Origin: Comamonas halotolerans
Lineage (GTDB): Bacteria; Pseudomonadota; Gammaproteobacteria; Burkholderiales; Burkholderiaceae_C
Assembly (NCBI RefSeq): GCF_030162935.1
Contig: NZ_JASAUZ010000012.1
Span: forward strand, 420,883-484,882
DNA length: 64,000 nucleotides
Reading direction: 5' to 3'
Part shown: positions 25,412 through 36,039 of the stretch, one piece after another
How the letters are laid out: every line of letters begins with the position of its first letter
Position numbering within the stretch: the first letter of the stretch is position 1
Program-made: the position numbers and the translations under genes
The notes under the pieces: model-generated
The model's database searches: none
Told to the model about the DNA's origin: nothing
What the model saw: the letters and a program-made list of their open reading frames with translations, nothing else

Positions 25412-27457
25412 TTACTTGTTGCGCTGGATGGCTTCGATCACTGTGGCTGACACATTGTCAGCAGTGAAACCAAAATGCTTGAAGAGTACGCCGGCAGGGG
25501 CGGACTCACCGTAGGTGTCGATGCCGACCACAGCTGCACAACCGTACTTCCACCAGAAGTCGGTCACGCCCATTTCCACCGCGATGCGGGGAATGCCTGC
25601 AGGCAGTACGGAAGTCTTGTACGCCACGTCTTGCTTGTCGAATGTGGTGGTGCTGGGCATGGAAACCACGCGCACGGCAATCTTTTGCTCGGCCAGTTGC
25701 TTTTGCGCAGCCAGTGCCAGCTGCACTTCAGAGCCGGTGGCAATGATCACGGCCTGGGCCTTCTTGCCCTTCAGGCCGACGTCCTTGGGCTCGGACAGCA
25801 CGTAGGCGCCGTTGGCGATGTTGTCCAGGGCTGTCTCTGCCTTGGGCGAGTAAGCCAGATTCTGGCGGCTCAGCAACAGCGCGGTGGGCTTGTTCTTCTG
25901 GCTCAGGGCCACAGTCCAGGCCACGGCAGTTTCAGTGGTGTCGGCGGGGCGCCATACATCCAGGCCGGGGATCAGACGCAAAGAGGCCGCGTGCTCGATG
26001 GACTGGTGGGTAGGGCCGTCTTCGCCCAGGCCGATGGAATCGTGCGTGAACACATGCACCACACGTTGCTTCATCAGTGCAGCCATGCGGATCGCATTGC
26101 GGCTGTAGTCCGAGAAGGTCATGAAGGTGCCGCCGTAGGGGATGTAGCCGCCATGCAGTGCCACACCGTTCATGATGGCTGCCATACCGAACTCACGCAC
26201 GCCGTAGTTGATGTGGCGGCCAATCTTGCCGTCTTCAGTCTTGACCACGTTGCCTTTGTCGTCCACGCGGAAAGCGGGAGTGGACTTGGTGTTGGTCAGG
26301 TTGGAGCCGGTCAGGTCGGCAGAGCCACCCAGCAGTTCGGGCAGGGCGGCAGTCAGCCCTTCCAGCGCCAACTGGCTGGCCTTGCGGCTGGCCACGGTAG
26401 CAGCCTGGTCGTGTGCATCAGAGGCAATCTTGGCAGCCACCTCCAGGAAGTTGGCGGGCAGATCGCCGGCCATGCGGCGCTTGAACTCTGCGGCTTGCTC
26501 GGGGAAAGCCTTGGCGTAGGCAGCGAACTTCTTGTTCCATGCTGCTTCGGCCTTCTTGCCAGCGGCCTTGCAGTCCCAGTCTGCATAGACTTCGGCAGGG
26601 ATTTCAAACGGTGCAGCGGTCCAGCCCAGCGCTGCGCGGGTCAGGGCGATTTCTTCTGCACCCAGTGGCTCGCCGTGGGCCTTGGAAGTGTTGGCTCGGT
26701 TGGGCGAGCCCTTGCCGATGTGTGTCTTGCAGCAAATCAGCGTGGGCTTGTCCTTGCTCTTCTTGGCTTGGGCAATGGCAGCGTCCACGGCATCTACATT
26801 GTGGCCATCCACGTCACGGATCACGTTCCAGCCGTAGGCTTCAAAGCGGGCAGGCGTGTTGTCAGCGAACCAAGGAGTCACCTTGCCATCGATGGAGATT
26901 TCGTTGTCGTCCCACAGGGCGATCAGCTTGTTCAGCTTCCAGGCACCAGCCAGGGAAGCCGCTTCGTGCGAGATGCCTTCCATCAGGCAGCCGTCGCCCA
27001 TGAACACGAAAGTGTGGTGGTCCACGATGGCGTGCTTGGGCTGGTTGAACTCAGCGGCCAGCAGTTTTTCAGCCAGCGCAAAGCCCACTGCATTCGTGAT
27101 GCCCTGACCCAGAGGGCCGGTTGTGGTTTCCACGCCGGGTGTGATGCCCACTTCGGGGTGACCGGCTGTCTTGCTGTGCAGTTGGCGGAAGTTCTTCAGC
27201 TCTTCCATGGGCAGGTCGTAGCCGCTCAGATGCAGCAGCGCGTAAATCAGCATTGAGCCGTGACCGTTGGACAGAATGAAACGGTCACGATTGGCCCAGT
27301 GTGGGTTTGCAGGGTTGTGCTGCAGGTGGCGGCTCCACAGCGCCACGGCCATATCGGCCATGCCCATGGGGGCACCGGGGTGGCCGGAGTTAGCTTGTTG
27401 CACTGCGTCCATAGCCAAAGCGCGGATCGCATTGGCCATCATTGGGGTGTTTGCCAT
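25412..27457 (-). CDS. tkt: Transketolase
   Basis: Thiamine-diphosphate enzyme moving two-carbon ketol units between sugar phosphates in the pentose phosphate pathway. 681 aa. The N-terminal domain has [31 protein letters not shown] and the ThDP/Mg motif [13 protein letters not shown]...[10 protein letters not shown]. The central pyrimidine domain shows [15 protein letters not shown] and [14 protein letters not shown], and the C-terminal domain is complete. ATG 27457 gives the usual [19 protein letters not shown] start; the frame extends further upstream without support. Upstream of gap on the same strand; divergent from murU. Confidence 0.97.
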   Translation of the reverse strand: MANTPMMANAIRALAMDAVQQANSGHPGAPMGMADMAVALWSRHLQHNPANPHWANRDRFILSNGHGSMLIYALLHLSGYDLPMEELKNFRQLHSKTAGHPEVGITPGVETTTGPLGQGITNAVGFALAEKLLAAEFNQPKHAIVDHHTFVFMGDGCLMEGISHEAASLAGAWKLNKLIALWDDNEISIDGKVTPWFADNTPARFEAYGWNVIRDVDGHNVDAVDAAIAQAKKSKDKPTLICCKTHIGKGSPNRANTSKAHGEPLGAEEIALTRAALGWTAAPFEIPAEVYADWDCKAAGKKAEAAWNKKFAAYAKAFPEQAAEFKRRMAGDLPANFLEVAAKIASDAHDQAATVASRKASQLALEGLTAALPELLGGSADLTGSNLTNTKSTPAFRVDDKGNVVKTEDGKIGRHINYGVREFGMAAIMNGVALHGGYIPYGGTFMTFSDYSRNAIRMAALMKQRVVHVFTHDSIGLGEDGPTHQSIEHAASLRLIPGLDVWRPADTTETAVAWTVALSQKNKPTALLLSRQNLAYSPKAETALDNIANGAYVLSEPKDVGLKGKKAQAVIIATGSEVQLALAAQKQLAEQKIAVRVVSMPSTTTFDKQDVAYKTSVLPAGIPRIAVEMGVTDFWWKYGCAAVVGIDTYGESAPAGVLFKHFGFTADNVSATVIEAIQRNK

Positions 27458-27609
27458 GGGAAGAGAATTCCGGAGGGGATTGATATTCAAAGATGGGGGG
27501 ATTTTACCGATGTGCATCAAGCGCGGTTTCCATGCGATTACATAGCCCCCTGTATCGCCTACAGTGTGGGTTGCAGAGCGTGCAGACACGCGTTAGGAAT
27601 TGATAAGTG

Positions 27610-28377
27610 ATGAGCCCTATTTCCCTTCCCGCCATGTTGCTGGCCGCAGGCCGCGGCGAGCGCATGCGCCCGCTGACCGACACCACCCCCAAACCCTTGC
27701 TGACCGTGCAGGGCAAGGCTTTGCTTGACTGGCACATGGCCGCATTGCAGCGGGACGGCGTGCGTGAGGTGGTGGTGAATACGGCATGGCTGGGTGAGCA
27801 GATCCCGGTGCACCTTGATGCACGCTGGTTACAACAGGGCATGCAGCTGGGGTATTCGCATGAGCAGCAGGACTTTGGCCATGCCCTTGAAACTGCGGGC
27901 GGTATTGTGCGTGCCTTGCCGTTGTTGGGAGATGCCTTCTGGCTGGCTGCTGGCGATGTGTATGTGCCAGACTTTGTTTTCGACAATGCCACGGCACAAG
28001 CCTTTGCACAATCCGATGATCTGGCCCATGTGTGGCTGGTGCCCAATCCGGCGCACAACGCCAAGGGCGACTTCGGCTGGGTGGAAAGCACGCCGGGTAG
28101 TGGGACTGGGCGTGCGGTCAATTTGCCGCCAGCGGATGTGTCACGCGATCTGCGCCCTCGCTTGACCTACAGCACCATTGCCTTGCTCAAGGCGGAACTG
28201 TTTGGTGCGCCGTGGTGCGATATTGCTGCAGGTAATCCTGAGGGTGTTGCTGCACCGCTTGCTCCCTTGCTGCGCAAGGCCATGGATGTGGGGCGCTGCG
28301 GCGCCACACTCTATACCGGGCGCTGGACGGATGTGGGCACGCCCGAGCGTCTGGCGGCATTGAACGCTGCTGCCTAA
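27610..28377 (+). CDS. murU: N-acetylmuramate alpha-1-phosphate uridylyltransferase (MurU-like)
   Basis: 255-aa nucleotidyltransferase making UDP-MurNAc from MurNAc-1-phosphate in cell-wall recycling, by similarity to pseudomonad MurU. It has the NTP-binding signature LLAAGRGERMRPLTDTTPKPLL, then VVNTAWLGEQI, ETAGGIVRALPLLGD, AAGDVYVPDF with the metal Asp, and the C-terminal GRWTDVGTPERL. The family also includes sugar-1-phosphate nucleotidyltransferases with other substrates, and the usual partner kinase AmgK is not beside it here. GTG 27607 directly precedes ATG 27610 in frame. Confidence 0.78.
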   Translation: MSPISLPAMLLAAGRGERMRPLTDTTPKPLLTVQGKALLDWHMAALQRDGVREVVVNTAWLGEQIPVHLDARWLQQGMQLGYSHEQQDFGHALETAGGIVRALPLLGDAFWLAAGDVYVPDFVFDNATAQAFAQSDDLAHVWLVPNPAHNAKGDFGWVESTPGSGTGRAVNLPPADVSRDLRPRLTYSTIALLKAELFGAPWCDIAAGNPEGVAAPLAPLLRKAMDVGRCGATLYTGRWTDVGTPERLAALNAAA

Positions 28378-28460
28378 GCTGGCTGGAGCAGTAGTCGCAG
28401 CATACTTTTTTCTTGGAAGATATCGCCGCAGTGGTATTCACGCTACGGCACGGGGCACGC

Positions 28461-29207
28461 ATGGCTTGGTGGGAATACACGCAATTGTTTGTGGTGGTGG
28501 CGCTGGCATCCATGTGCCAGAACCTCACAGGTTTTGCGTTCGGCTTGATCTTTGTGGGGGTAGCTGGTGCGTTGCACCTGATGTCGATTGCCGATGCAGC
28601 CAATGTGGCATGCCTGCTGTCACTGGTGAACGGTGCAGTGTATTTGCGCAGCCATCCGTTCGAGCCGCGATGGGATGTGCTCAAACCCCTGGCCATCACC
28701 AGCCTGCTGGGCACGGTACTGGGGCTGGGCATGCTGCAGTGGTTGAGCGGTAGCGCCTTAGGGGTGTTGCGCATGGTGCTGGGTGTGGCGATTGTTGTGT
28801 GCGCCGTTGTCTTGTTGATCCAGAAGACGCAGCGATCTACGCCATCACCGTGGTCTGCAACGTGGCTGGCGGGCGGGCTGGCAGGCGTTCTTGGTGGCTT
28901 GTTTTCAACCTCCGGGCCACCCTTGGTCTATCACCTGTATCGCCAGCCTTTGTCAGTGCTGGTGGTGCGTCAAAGTTTGCTGGCCCTGTTCTTGATGGGT
29001 AATGTGCTGCGTCTGGGTGTGGTGATGGTCATGGGAGAGTTGGCTTGGTCGTCCGTAGTGGTCAGCGTCGTGGCCTTGCCTGTGGTGACGTTGGTGACGT
29101 GGTTTTTTGCCAAACACCCTCCACCACTGCCCCAGCGTGTGCTGCAGTGGCTGGTGTGCGCCTTGCTGATGCTGGCAGGCTTGAGCCTGCTGTGGTCGGC
29201 GCTGTAG
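28461..29207 (+). CDS. TauE/SafE-family membrane permease
   Basis: 248-aa inner-membrane protein with about eight hydrophobic segments, assigned to the TauE/SafE (sulfite exporter / organosulfonate-related) family from the pattern NLTGFAFGLIFVGVAGALHL in the first half and GGLAGVLGGLFSTSGPPLVY in the second, the two halves being an internal repeat. Substrates are typically anions such as sulfite or sulfoacetate, not assignable here. Start uncertain: ATG 28461 is used, but GTG 28431 with GGAAGA upstream would add ten residues. Confidence 0.8.
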   Translation: MAWWEYTQLFVVVALASMCQNLTGFAFGLIFVGVAGALHLMSIADAANVACLLSLVNGAVYLRSHPFEPRWDVLKPLAITSLLGTVLGLGMLQWLSGSALGVLRMVLGVAIVVCAVVLLIQKTQRSTPSPWSATWLAGGLAGVLGGLFSTSGPPLVYHLYRQPLSVLVVRQSLLALFLMGNVLRLGVVMVMGELAWSSVVVSVVALPVVTLVTWFFAKHPPPLPQRVLQWLVCALLMLAGLSLLWSAL

Positions 29208-29282
29208 TCTGGAAAGAAAAGAAGCACAGACAAACCAAGGCCTTACGCCAAGCCGTCATCAGAGCGCAGTACCATCTGCGGC

Positions 29283-30665
29283 ATGACTTCTGTTTACGCA
29301 CAACGCCGCGCACGCCTGGCTGCCCAATTGGGCGATGGCGGCATTGCCATCATTCCAACGGCACCTGAGCGCGGTCGCAACCGCGACAACAGTTATCTGT
29401 ACCGGCACGACAGCTATTTTTACTATCTGACAGGCTTTGGCGAGCCGAATGCCTGCCTGGTGCTCAAAGCCGATGGCAGCAGTACATTGTTTTGTCAGCC
29501 CAAGGATCTGGAGCGCGAAATCTGGGACGGTTATCGCCTGGGCCCCGAAGCCGCTGTGGCCACTTTGGGTGTGAGCGAAGCGGTCTCTACGAATGACATT
29601 GATACACGACTGCCTCGCCTGCTGGAAAATCAGGCGACCGTCTGGTGGCCTTTTGCGACGCATGACGGGCTGGCTGCCCGCGTGGAAGGGTGGCTTCAGC
29701 AAGTGCGCGCACGCACGCGTGCTGGTGCGCTGTGTCCTGCGCAGCAAGGTGATGTGTGTACCTTGCTCGATGAAATGCGCCTCATCAAAGATGTGCACGA
29801 ACTGAACATCATGCGCCGCGCCGCGCAGATCAGCGCTCGCGCTCATATTCGTGCCATGCAGCGTTCTGCGCGCATGCTGCGCGCGGGAGAAGATTGCCGC
29901 GAATACCACCTCGATGCCGAGTTGCTGCACGAATTCCGTCAAGGAGGTGCCAATGGCGTGGCCTATGACTCCATCGTCGCAGCAGGCGCTAACGCCTGCG
30001 TGCTGCACTACCGTGCCGACAAAGCGCCGGTGCGTAGCGGCGATCTGGTGCTGATTGATGCGGGCTGCGAACTGGAAGGCTACGCCAGCGATATCACCCG
30101 CACCTTTCCCGCCAATGGCCGCTTCACCGGCCCACAGCGCGCGCTGTATGAGCTGGTGCTGGAGAGTCAAAAGGCCGCTGTTGCCGCCACCAGGCCGGGC
30201 AACCGTTTCAACGATCCGCACGATGCCACCGTGGCAGTGCTGGCACAGGGCATGCTGGATGTGGGCCTGCTCGACAAAAGCACTTATGGCAATGCCCAGG
30301 ATGTGATCGCCCAGCGTGCCTACTTTCAGTTCTATATGCACCGTACCGGTCACTGGCTGGGCATGGATGTGCACGACTGTGGCAGCTATGTGGAGCCTGC
30401 CGAGATTGACCAGAGCAAGCAGCACACCGATGCGCTCACCGCTCAGGTGGTCACCAGTCGCCCCAGCCGCATTTTGTGTCCCGGCATGGTGACCACGATT
30501 GAGCCTGGCATTTACGTGCGTCCCGCTCCTGGTGTGCCTGAGCAGTTCCACCACATCGGCATTCGTATTGAAGACGACGCTGTGGTAACAGAGTCCGGCT
30601 GTGAGCTGATCACCCGCGAGGTGCCAGTTGAAGCCGATGCCATCGAAGCGCTGATGCGCGACTGA
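29283..30665 (+). CDS. pepP: Xaa-Pro aminopeptidase P
   Basis: Releases N-terminal residues next to proline; dinuclear manganese enzyme, cytoplasmic. 460 aa. The creatinase-like N-terminal domain (to about 175) begins with RRARLAAQLGDGGIAIIPTA and YYLTGFGEPNA. The pita-bread catalytic domain has the metal ligands in LIDAGCELEGYASDITRTF (two Asp), GHWLGMDVHD (His), TTIEPGIYV (Glu) and GIRIEDDAVV (Glu). Typical length and complete motifs. It is 28 nt upstream of pyk on the same strand, so co-transcription is possible. Confidence 0.95.
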   Translation: MTSVYAQRRARLAAQLGDGGIAIIPTAPERGRNRDNSYLYRHDSYFYYLTGFGEPNACLVLKADGSSTLFCQPKDLEREIWDGYRLGPEAAVATLGVSEAVSTNDIDTRLPRLLENQATVWWPFATHDGLAARVEGWLQQVRARTRAGALCPAQQGDVCTLLDEMRLIKDVHELNIMRRAAQISARAHIRAMQRSARMLRAGEDCREYHLDAELLHEFRQGGANGVAYDSIVAAGANACVLHYRADKAPVRSGDLVLIDAGCELEGYASDITRTFPANGRFTGPQRALYELVLESQKAAVAATRPGNRFNDPHDATVAVLAQGMLDVGLLDKSTYGNAQDVIAQRAYFQFYMHRTGHWLGMDVHDCGSYVEPAEIDQSKQHTDALTAQVVTSRPSRILCPGMVTTIEPGIYVRPAPGVPEQFHHIGIRIEDDAVVTESGCELITREVPVEADAIEALMRD

Positions 30666-30693
30666 TACAACACGAGTACAGACACTGAACGCT

Positions 30694-32145
30694 ATGGAAA
30701 TGCAAGAACTCTATGTCCGCCGTGCGACCAAGATTGTGGCAACTCTGGGCCCGGCCTCCAGCGATCCTGAACTGCTGGCAAAAATGATTGCCACGGGCGT
30801 GAACGTGGTGCGGCTGAACTTCAGTCACGGCACTGCCCAGGACCATATTGACCGCGCGGCCGCTGTACGCGCAGCCGCTCAGCGTGTAGGCCGTGAAGTG
30901 GCCATCATGGCAGACCTGCAGGGGCCCAAGATTCGTGTCGGCAAGTTTGCCGAAGGCAAGGTTCTTTTAGTGGAGGGCTCGCCGTTTGTGCTGGATGCCA
31001 GCCGCATCGAACCGGGTGACATTCATGGTGTTGGCTTGGATTACAAAGAGCTGCCACGCGATGTGAAGACAGGTGATGTGCTGCTGCTCAATGATGGTTT
31101 GATTGTGCTGACGGTAGACCGTGTGCTGGGCCAGGCGGTCCACACCATGGTGACGGTCGGTGGCGAGCTATCCAACAACAAGGGTATCAACAAACGGGGG
31201 GGAGGCTTGACTGCTCCTGCGCTGACCGCTAAGGATATGGAAGACATCAAGACTGCCATGGCGCTCGGTGCGGACTATGTGGCGGTGAGTTTCCCCAAAA
31301 ATGCGACTGACATGGAGATGGCGCGACAGCTGTGCACCGTAGCCGCTGCGGACACCAGCCATCGCCCGGGACTGATTGCCAAGATTGAGCGCGCGGAGGC
31401 CATTCCGCTGCTGGATGAAATCCTCAAGGCTTCGGACGGCATCATGGTGGCGCGTGGAGACCTGGCAGTGGAAGTCGGTAACGCGGCTGTACCTGCCCTG
31501 CAAAAGAAGATGATCCGCATGGCGCGCGAGATGGACAAGGTCGTGATCACTGCGACCCAGATGATGGAGAGCATGATCACCAACCCTGTGCCAACGCGTG
31601 CTGAGGTGAGTGATGTGGCCAATGCCGTGCTGGATGGCACTGACGCCGTGATGCTGAGTGCCGAAACAGCAGCTGGCCGGTACCCGCTGGAGACCGTGCG
31701 TGAGATGGCCCAAATCTGCGCGGCCGCAGAGGCGGCGGAAGATCGCAGCCAGGATGCTCAGTTTGGAGATCGTGAGTTCAAGCGTATTGACCAGGCGATT
31801 GCGCTGGGCGCGCTCTTTACAGCCAACAAGCTGGGAGCCAAGGCCATTGTGGCGATGACGGAAAGCGGCTCCACGGCGCTTTGGATGAGCCGTCACCGCA
31901 TTCATACCCCGATTTATGCGCTGACGCCCAATGTCAGCACCCAGCGCAAGATGGCGCTGTACCGTAATGTGCGCCCATTGCTCATGGATACCAGTACCGA
32001 GCGTGACAAAGCGCTGGTGCAGGCGGAAAGCCATCTGCGAATGCGCGGTATTGTGCAGACTGGAGATGTCTATGCCATTACCTGCGGTGAGCCCATGGGC
32101 CAGCCTGGGGGCTCCAATATGCTGAAAATTTGTTGCGTGAAGTAA
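30694..32145 (+). CDS. pyk: Pyruvate kinase
   Basis: Last step of glycolysis: phosphoenolpyruvate plus ADP to pyruvate plus ATP. 483 aa. Family signatures: RRATKIVATLGPASSDPELL, VRLNFSHGTAQDH, MADLQGPKIRVG, the active-site LIAKIERAEAIPLLDEIL, MVARGDLAVEVG and ITATQMMESMITNPVPTRAE. The C-terminal allosteric domain is complete (AIVAMTESGSTALWMSRHR). Lies between pepP and fba in a run of carbon-metabolism genes. Confidence 0.97.
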   Translation: MEMQELYVRRATKIVATLGPASSDPELLAKMIATGVNVVRLNFSHGTAQDHIDRAAAVRAAAQRVGREVAIMADLQGPKIRVGKFAEGKVLLVEGSPFVLDASRIEPGDIHGVGLDYKELPRDVKTGDVLLLNDGLIVLTVDRVLGQAVHTMVTVGGELSNNKGINKRGGGLTAPALTAKDMEDIKTAMALGADYVAVSFPKNATDMEMARQLCTVAAADTSHRPGLIAKIERAEAIPLLDEILKASDGIMVARGDLAVEVGNAAVPALQKKMIRMAREMDKVVITATQMMESMITNPVPTRAEVSDVANAVLDGTDAVMLSAETAAGRYPLETVREMAQICAAAEAAEDRSQDAQFGDREFKRIDQAIALGALFTANKLGAKAIVAMTESGSTALWMSRHRIHTPIYALTPNVSTQRKMALYRNVRPLLMDTSTERDKALVQAESHLRMRGIVQTGDVYAITCGEPMGQPGGSNMLKICCVK

Positions 32146-32294
32146 ATCCGTAGACAAGCAGTTGGCATCAGCTCTGCATATCAAGGCAATTGCTTGGCGC
32201 AGTCGCCAGAATGGGCATGGGCGGTTAAAATCGAAAGTTACCATGCGGTTACCGCCGCCAGAATTTTTTAGCTCAACCTTATCGGACCACGAAC

Positions 32295-33359
32295 ATGCCT
32301 TTGATCTCGATGCGCGAAATGCTCGACCATGCCGCTGAAAACGGCTATGGCATCCCCGCCTTTAACGTCAACAACCTGGAACAAGTTCAGGCAGTGATGT
32401 CGGCAGCTGATGAAGTCGGCGCGCCCGTGATCTTGCAGGCTTCCGCAGGTGCCCGTAAGTACGCAGGTGAGCCCTTTATCAAACACCTGATCCAGGCGGC
32501 CGCCGAGATGTATCCGCACATTCCCCTGGTGATGCACCAAGACCACGGCACCACACCTGAAGTCTGCCGCGGCGCATTGGCTCTGGGCTTTGGCTCGGTG
32601 ATGATGGACGGCTCTTTGATGGGCGACGGCAAGACCCCCTCGTCCTTTGACTACAACGTGGACGTGACCAAGCAAGTGGTGGCCATGGCCCACGCGATTG
32701 GCGCGACGGTGGAAGGCGAGTTGGGCTGCCTGGGCAATCTGGAAACCGGTGACGCTGGCGAGGAAGACGGCATTGGTGCCGTGGGCAAGCTGGATCACAG
32801 CCAAATGCTGACCGACCCCGAAGAAGCTGCCGTGTTCGTGCGCGAAACTCAACTGGATGCATTGGCCATCGCCATTGGCACCAGCCACGGTGCTTACAAG
32901 TTCAGCCGTCCCCCTACAGGCGACATCCTGTCCATCCAGCGCGTCAAGGAAATCCACGCACGTATTCCCAATACTCACTTGGTGATGCATGGTTCTTCGT
33001 CGGTGCCTCAAGAGCTTCTGGCCATCATCAACCAGTACGGTGGCAAGATGAAGGAAACCTACGGCGTTCCCGTCAAGGAGATTCAGGAAGCCATCAAGTA
33101 CGGTGTGCGCAAGGTGAATATCGACACTGACATCCGCCTGGCCATGACCGGCGCGGTGCGCAAGTTCATGGCAGAGAACCCCGATAAGTTTGATGCCCGC
33201 GAATGGCTCAAACCTGCCCGTGAGGCTGCCAAGCAGATTTGCAAGGCACGCTATCTGGAATTCGGCTGCGAAGGTCAGGGTGCCAAGATCAAGGGCTACA
33301 CCCTGGAACAAATGGCCAAGAAGTACATTGCTGGTGAGCTGGCTCAAGTGGTGAACTAA
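32295..33359 (+). CDS. fba: Class II fructose-bisphosphate aldolase
   Basis: Zinc-dependent reversible cleavage of fructose 1,6-bisphosphate (and sedoheptulose bisphosphate in the Calvin-type subgroup). 354 aa. Motifs: [17 protein letters not shown], the zinc site [30 protein letters not shown] and [13 protein letters not shown], and [17 protein letters not shown] near the end. A -10-like TAAAAT is at 32226-32231, 64 nt upstream of the ATG, without a clear -35. Gene order pyk-fba on one strand is common in this family. Ends at a strong terminator. Confidence 0.97.
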   Translation: MPLISMREMLDHAAENGYGIPAFNVNNLEQVQAVMSAADEVGAPVILQASAGARKYAGEPFIKHLIQAAAEMYPHIPLVMHQDHGTTPEVCRGALALGFGSVMMDGSLMGDGKTPSSFDYNVDVTKQVVAMAHAIGATVEGELGCLGNLETGDAGEEDGIGAVGKLDHSQMLTDPEEAAVFVRETQLDALAIAIGTSHGAYKFSRPPTGDILSIQRVKEIHARIPNTHLVMHGSSSVPQELLAIINQYGGKMKETYGVPVKEIQEAIKYGVRKVNIDTDIRLAMTGAVRKFMAENPDKFDAREWLKPAREAAKQICKARYLEFGCEGQGAKIKGYTLEQMAKKYIAGELAQVVN

Positions 33360-33410
33360 TTACCCCCACTCACAGTTGCGCGCCAGTTAAAGCAATCAGC
33401 TGCATAAGCG

Positions 33411-33441
33411 ACCCGCATGGCAATGTCATGCGGGTTTTTTT
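33411..33441 (+). terminator. Terminator of fba
   Basis: A 9-bp stem ACCCGCATG / CATGCGGGT followed by seven T. Confidence 0.92.
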
Positions 33442-33602
33442 ATGCCTTTTTGGTGACTCCCGGTGCTCGCTCTACGCTTGTTTGTTACTTTTTGCAACCT
33501 GTTTAAGGGGTATCCATATTGCGCATGCGGCATGTCCTTATTGCATATATTCATGCAAAATTGGTGAAAAGTTGTTCACAATTGAGGCAACAAGGAATTT
33601 TT

Positions 33603-34583
33603 ATGAGCACTCACATTCTTCGTCGCACTCTGATTGCTTGCGGTGCCGCCATGCTGGCAGCAGGTCCCGCTTTCGCTGATGAGGCTGCTACCTACCCCAA
33701 CAAGCCCGTGACCATCGTGATCGGCTACCCTGCTGGCGGATCAACCGACCTGGTGGGCCGACTGGTGGCCAATGAGATTGAAAAACACCTGGGCCAATCG
33801 GTGGTGGTGGAAAACCTGGGTGGTGCTGGTGGCGCCATTGGTGCGCAGAAGGTGGCCAATGCCAAGGCAGACGGCTACACCTTGCTGGTGGGCGCCAACA
33901 ATGAAATCGCCATTGCCAACCAGATCAACAAGGCCGTGAAGTACAAGATCACTGACTTCACGCCTATCGGTATGGTGGCCTCACAGCCCATGGTGCTGGT
34001 GGCTTCTGCAAAGGCTGGCGTAAAGACACCCCGTGAGTTTTTTGATGCTGTGAAGGCCAACCCCGCCAAGTTCAGCTACGGTTCTTCGGGCGTGGGCACG
34101 GCACTGCACCTGGCGGGCGAGATGATGAAGGACCAGGGCAAGATCAACATGCAACACGTGCCTTACCGTGGTGTGCCTGCGCTGACCAATGACGTGCTGG
34201 GCAACAACATTGAGTACGGTGTGTTCGTGCTGTCTTCTGGTCTGCCTTTGATCAAGGCAGGCAAGGTGACTGCGATTGGCACCACAGAAGCCAAGCGTTA
34301 TGCTGCAACGCCCGATGTCCCTGCACTGGCGGAGCTGCCTGAGTTCAAGAACGTGGACATCAACTCCTGGTTCGCGATGATGGCACCAGCTGGTTTGCCT
34401 GCACCTATCGCTGTGAAGATCAAGTCGGCTCTGGACAAGACCATGGCTTCTCCCGAGTTCCGCAAGAAGATGGAAGATGCCGGCGCTGCCGTGATGGATA
34501 GCAAGATTGATGCTGGCAAGTACATCAATGGCGAAATCGCCAAGTACAAGAAGATCATCGACGTAGCTAAGATTGAGCTGTAA
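33603..34583 (+). CDS. Bug/TctC-family periplasmic solute-binding protein (third copy)
   Basis: 326-aa periplasmic binding protein. The signal peptide MSTHILRRTLIACGAAMLA is cleaved near AFADEA. Family motifs: VTIVIGYPAGGSTDLVGRL, VENLGGAGGAIGAQKVA, GSSGVGTALHLAGEM and HVPYRGVPALTNDVLG. It is only distantly related to the tandem pair at 5322-7413, so it probably binds a different acid. No TctAB genes accompany it. ATG 33603 has AAGGA upstream. The neighbouring DauA-like dehydrogenase on the opposite strand is separated by a bidirectional terminator. Confidence 0.92.
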   Translation: MSTHILRRTLIACGAAMLAAGPAFADEAATYPNKPVTIVIGYPAGGSTDLVGRLVANEIEKHLGQSVVVENLGGAGGAIGAQKVANAKADGYTLLVGANNEIAIANQINKAVKYKITDFTPIGMVASQPMVLVASAKAGVKTPREFFDAVKANPAKFSYGSSGVGTALHLAGEMMKDQGKINMQHVPYRGVPALTNDVLGNNIEYGVFVLSSGLPLIKAGKVTAIGTTEAKRYAATPDVPALAELPEFKNVDINSWFAMMAPAGLPAPIAVKIKSALDKTMASPEFRKKMEDAGAAVMDSKIDAGKYINGEIAKYKKIIDVAKIEL

Positions 34584-34623
34584 TTGCGCTCGGTTTTAGC
34601 CAGGCTGCACCGTTGCATGTAGC

Positions 34624-34661
34624 AAAAAGGCCCGTTTGGCATTGCCAGGCGGGCCTTTTTT
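34624..34661. terminator. Bidirectional terminator
   Basis: Stem A5-GGCCCG / CGGGCC-T5 with an inner TGGC-ATT-GCCA extension, serving the Bug gene and the convergent dehydrogenase gene. Confidence 0.88.
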
Positions 34662-34689
34662 ATGTCTGTACCAACAGCGCGCAAATGAT

Positions 34690-35832
34690 CTATTTTTGAA
34701 GGCGCACAGGCTCCAGCGCTTCCAGCTTCACGCCTTGCCTCAACAGACTGTCGTCAATTGGCTCGTCGAGCAAAAGATTGCGGGCCAGCAGGCTGTAGCC
34801 TGCAGCACTTTGGATGCCGTATCCGCCTTGTGCGGCCACCCAGAACAGGTTGGGCACGGTGTCGTCCCAGCCAATTACCATCTCGCCGTCGGAAACAAAT
34901 GAGCGCAGGCCTGCCCAAGTGTGTGAGGGGCGGCGGATTTGGAGGGTGGTTGCCTGCTCGATATTCCAGATGCCAGTGGCAATATCTTCCTCTTCGGGCT
35001 GCACGTCGTGCGGGTAAGTTGCATCGGCGTTGGCGGGAGAGCCGAGCAACTGTCCAGCATCGGGCTTGAAGTAAAAGCTCTCATCCGCGCTGATCACGGC
35101 GGGCCAGTGCGAAGCATCCATGCCTTCGGGGACGGGGAAGGTGAAAGCACTGCGACGCGCAGGCACCAGGCCAATGGCACGCGCTCCGGCCAGCTCACCA
35201 ATGCCATCGGCCCAGGCTCCAGCCGCATTCACCACGATGGGGGTTTGGGCGCTGCGGCCATCGGCCAGTGTCACGGCCCATGTGCGCGTGCTGCCGTCGT
35301 GTGTGAGCGCCGCTACTTCTGCGTTGCACCAGAGTGCACCACCAGCCTGGCGCAGGCCTCGCAAAAAGCCTTGGTGCAGGGCATGGACATCAATGTCACG
35401 TGCTCCATCATCCATAAATCCATCCACGATGCTGGCAGCCAGCACAGGGACGATGGCCCGCAGAGCCTCACCATTCAAACGCAGGGCATCAGGGGAGTGC
35501 CGTACGGCCTCGGCGTAGGCCGCATCAATCAGCGGCTTCTGCGCTGCCGTACCCACATACATCACACCGCGTGGATGCAGGATGGGGGTGTCGGCAAAGC
35601 CTGCGGGAGGTCGCTCATAAAACGCACGGCTGGCGCGGGTGAGGGCCTGCACCTGCTCCGGGCCGTAGTGTTCTTCAAACAAGGCCGCCGAACGCCCTGT
35701 GGTGTGGTAGCCAGGCTGGCTTTCGCGCTCAAGTACCAGCACGCGCTGACCGGCCTGCGCCAAGCGCCAGCCAACAGAAGCGCCAGCCATACCTGCACCA
35801 ATGACGACCACATCCCATGCTTGCTTGTCCAT
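34690..35832 (-). CDS. dauA: FAD-dependent D-amino-acid (D-arginine-type) dehydrogenase
   Basis: 380-aa DAO-superfamily flavoprotein, cytoplasmic side of the membrane. The FAD-binding DVVVIGAGMAGASVGWRLA is at the N-terminus, then LERESQPGYHTTGRSAALF, DIDVHALHQGFLRGLR, VVNAAGAWADGIGELAG and the C-terminal WVAAQGGYGIQSAAGYS. The sequence matches the Pseudomonas D-arginine dehydrogenase DauA closely in these segments, so oxidation of D-amino acids to 2-oxo acids and ammonia is expected. The partner DauB of the D-to-L arginine pathway is not adjacent, so the true substrate may differ. Symbol given on similarity only. Confidence 0.75.
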   Translation of the reverse strand: MDKQAWDVVVIGAGMAGASVGWRLAQAGQRVLVLERESQPGYHTTGRSAALFEEHYGPEQVQALTRASRAFYERPPAGFADTPILHPRGVMYVGTAAQKPLIDAAYAEAVRHSPDALRLNGEALRAIVPVLAASIVDGFMDDGARDIDVHALHQGFLRGLRQAGGALWCNAEVAALTHDGSTRTWAVTLADGRSAQTPIVVNAAGAWADGIGELAGARAIGLVPARRSAFTFPVPEGMDASHWPAVISADESFYFKPDAGQLLGSPANADATYPHDVQPEEEDIATGIWNIEQATTLQIRRPSHTWAGLRSFVSDGEMVIGWDDTVPNLFWVAAQGGYGIQSAAGYSLLARNLLLDEPIDDSLLRQGVKLEALEPVRLQK

Positions 35833-36039
35833 GGCTACTCACTCTCAATTCTTTGACATGCACGCTGACCTTGCACCGATGCTCTCCTGCATGCAGGCCG
35901 TGCTCTGTGATTATCTGGGTTTCTAGTCTTGGCAGACGATGCGAAGCATCGAAGGCCCATGAAAAATTCTTCCGTCGTGATACAGCGTTGTGCAGCATTG
36001 CCCCCGCTGTTGGCGTTGCAAACAAGGAAGTAATCAATC

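Noticed and set aside
25475..27256. Open frame of about 590 codons antisense to tkt
   Set aside because: A mirror of the transketolase codon bias; Gly/His/Val-rich composition without domains, and tkt has full motif support.
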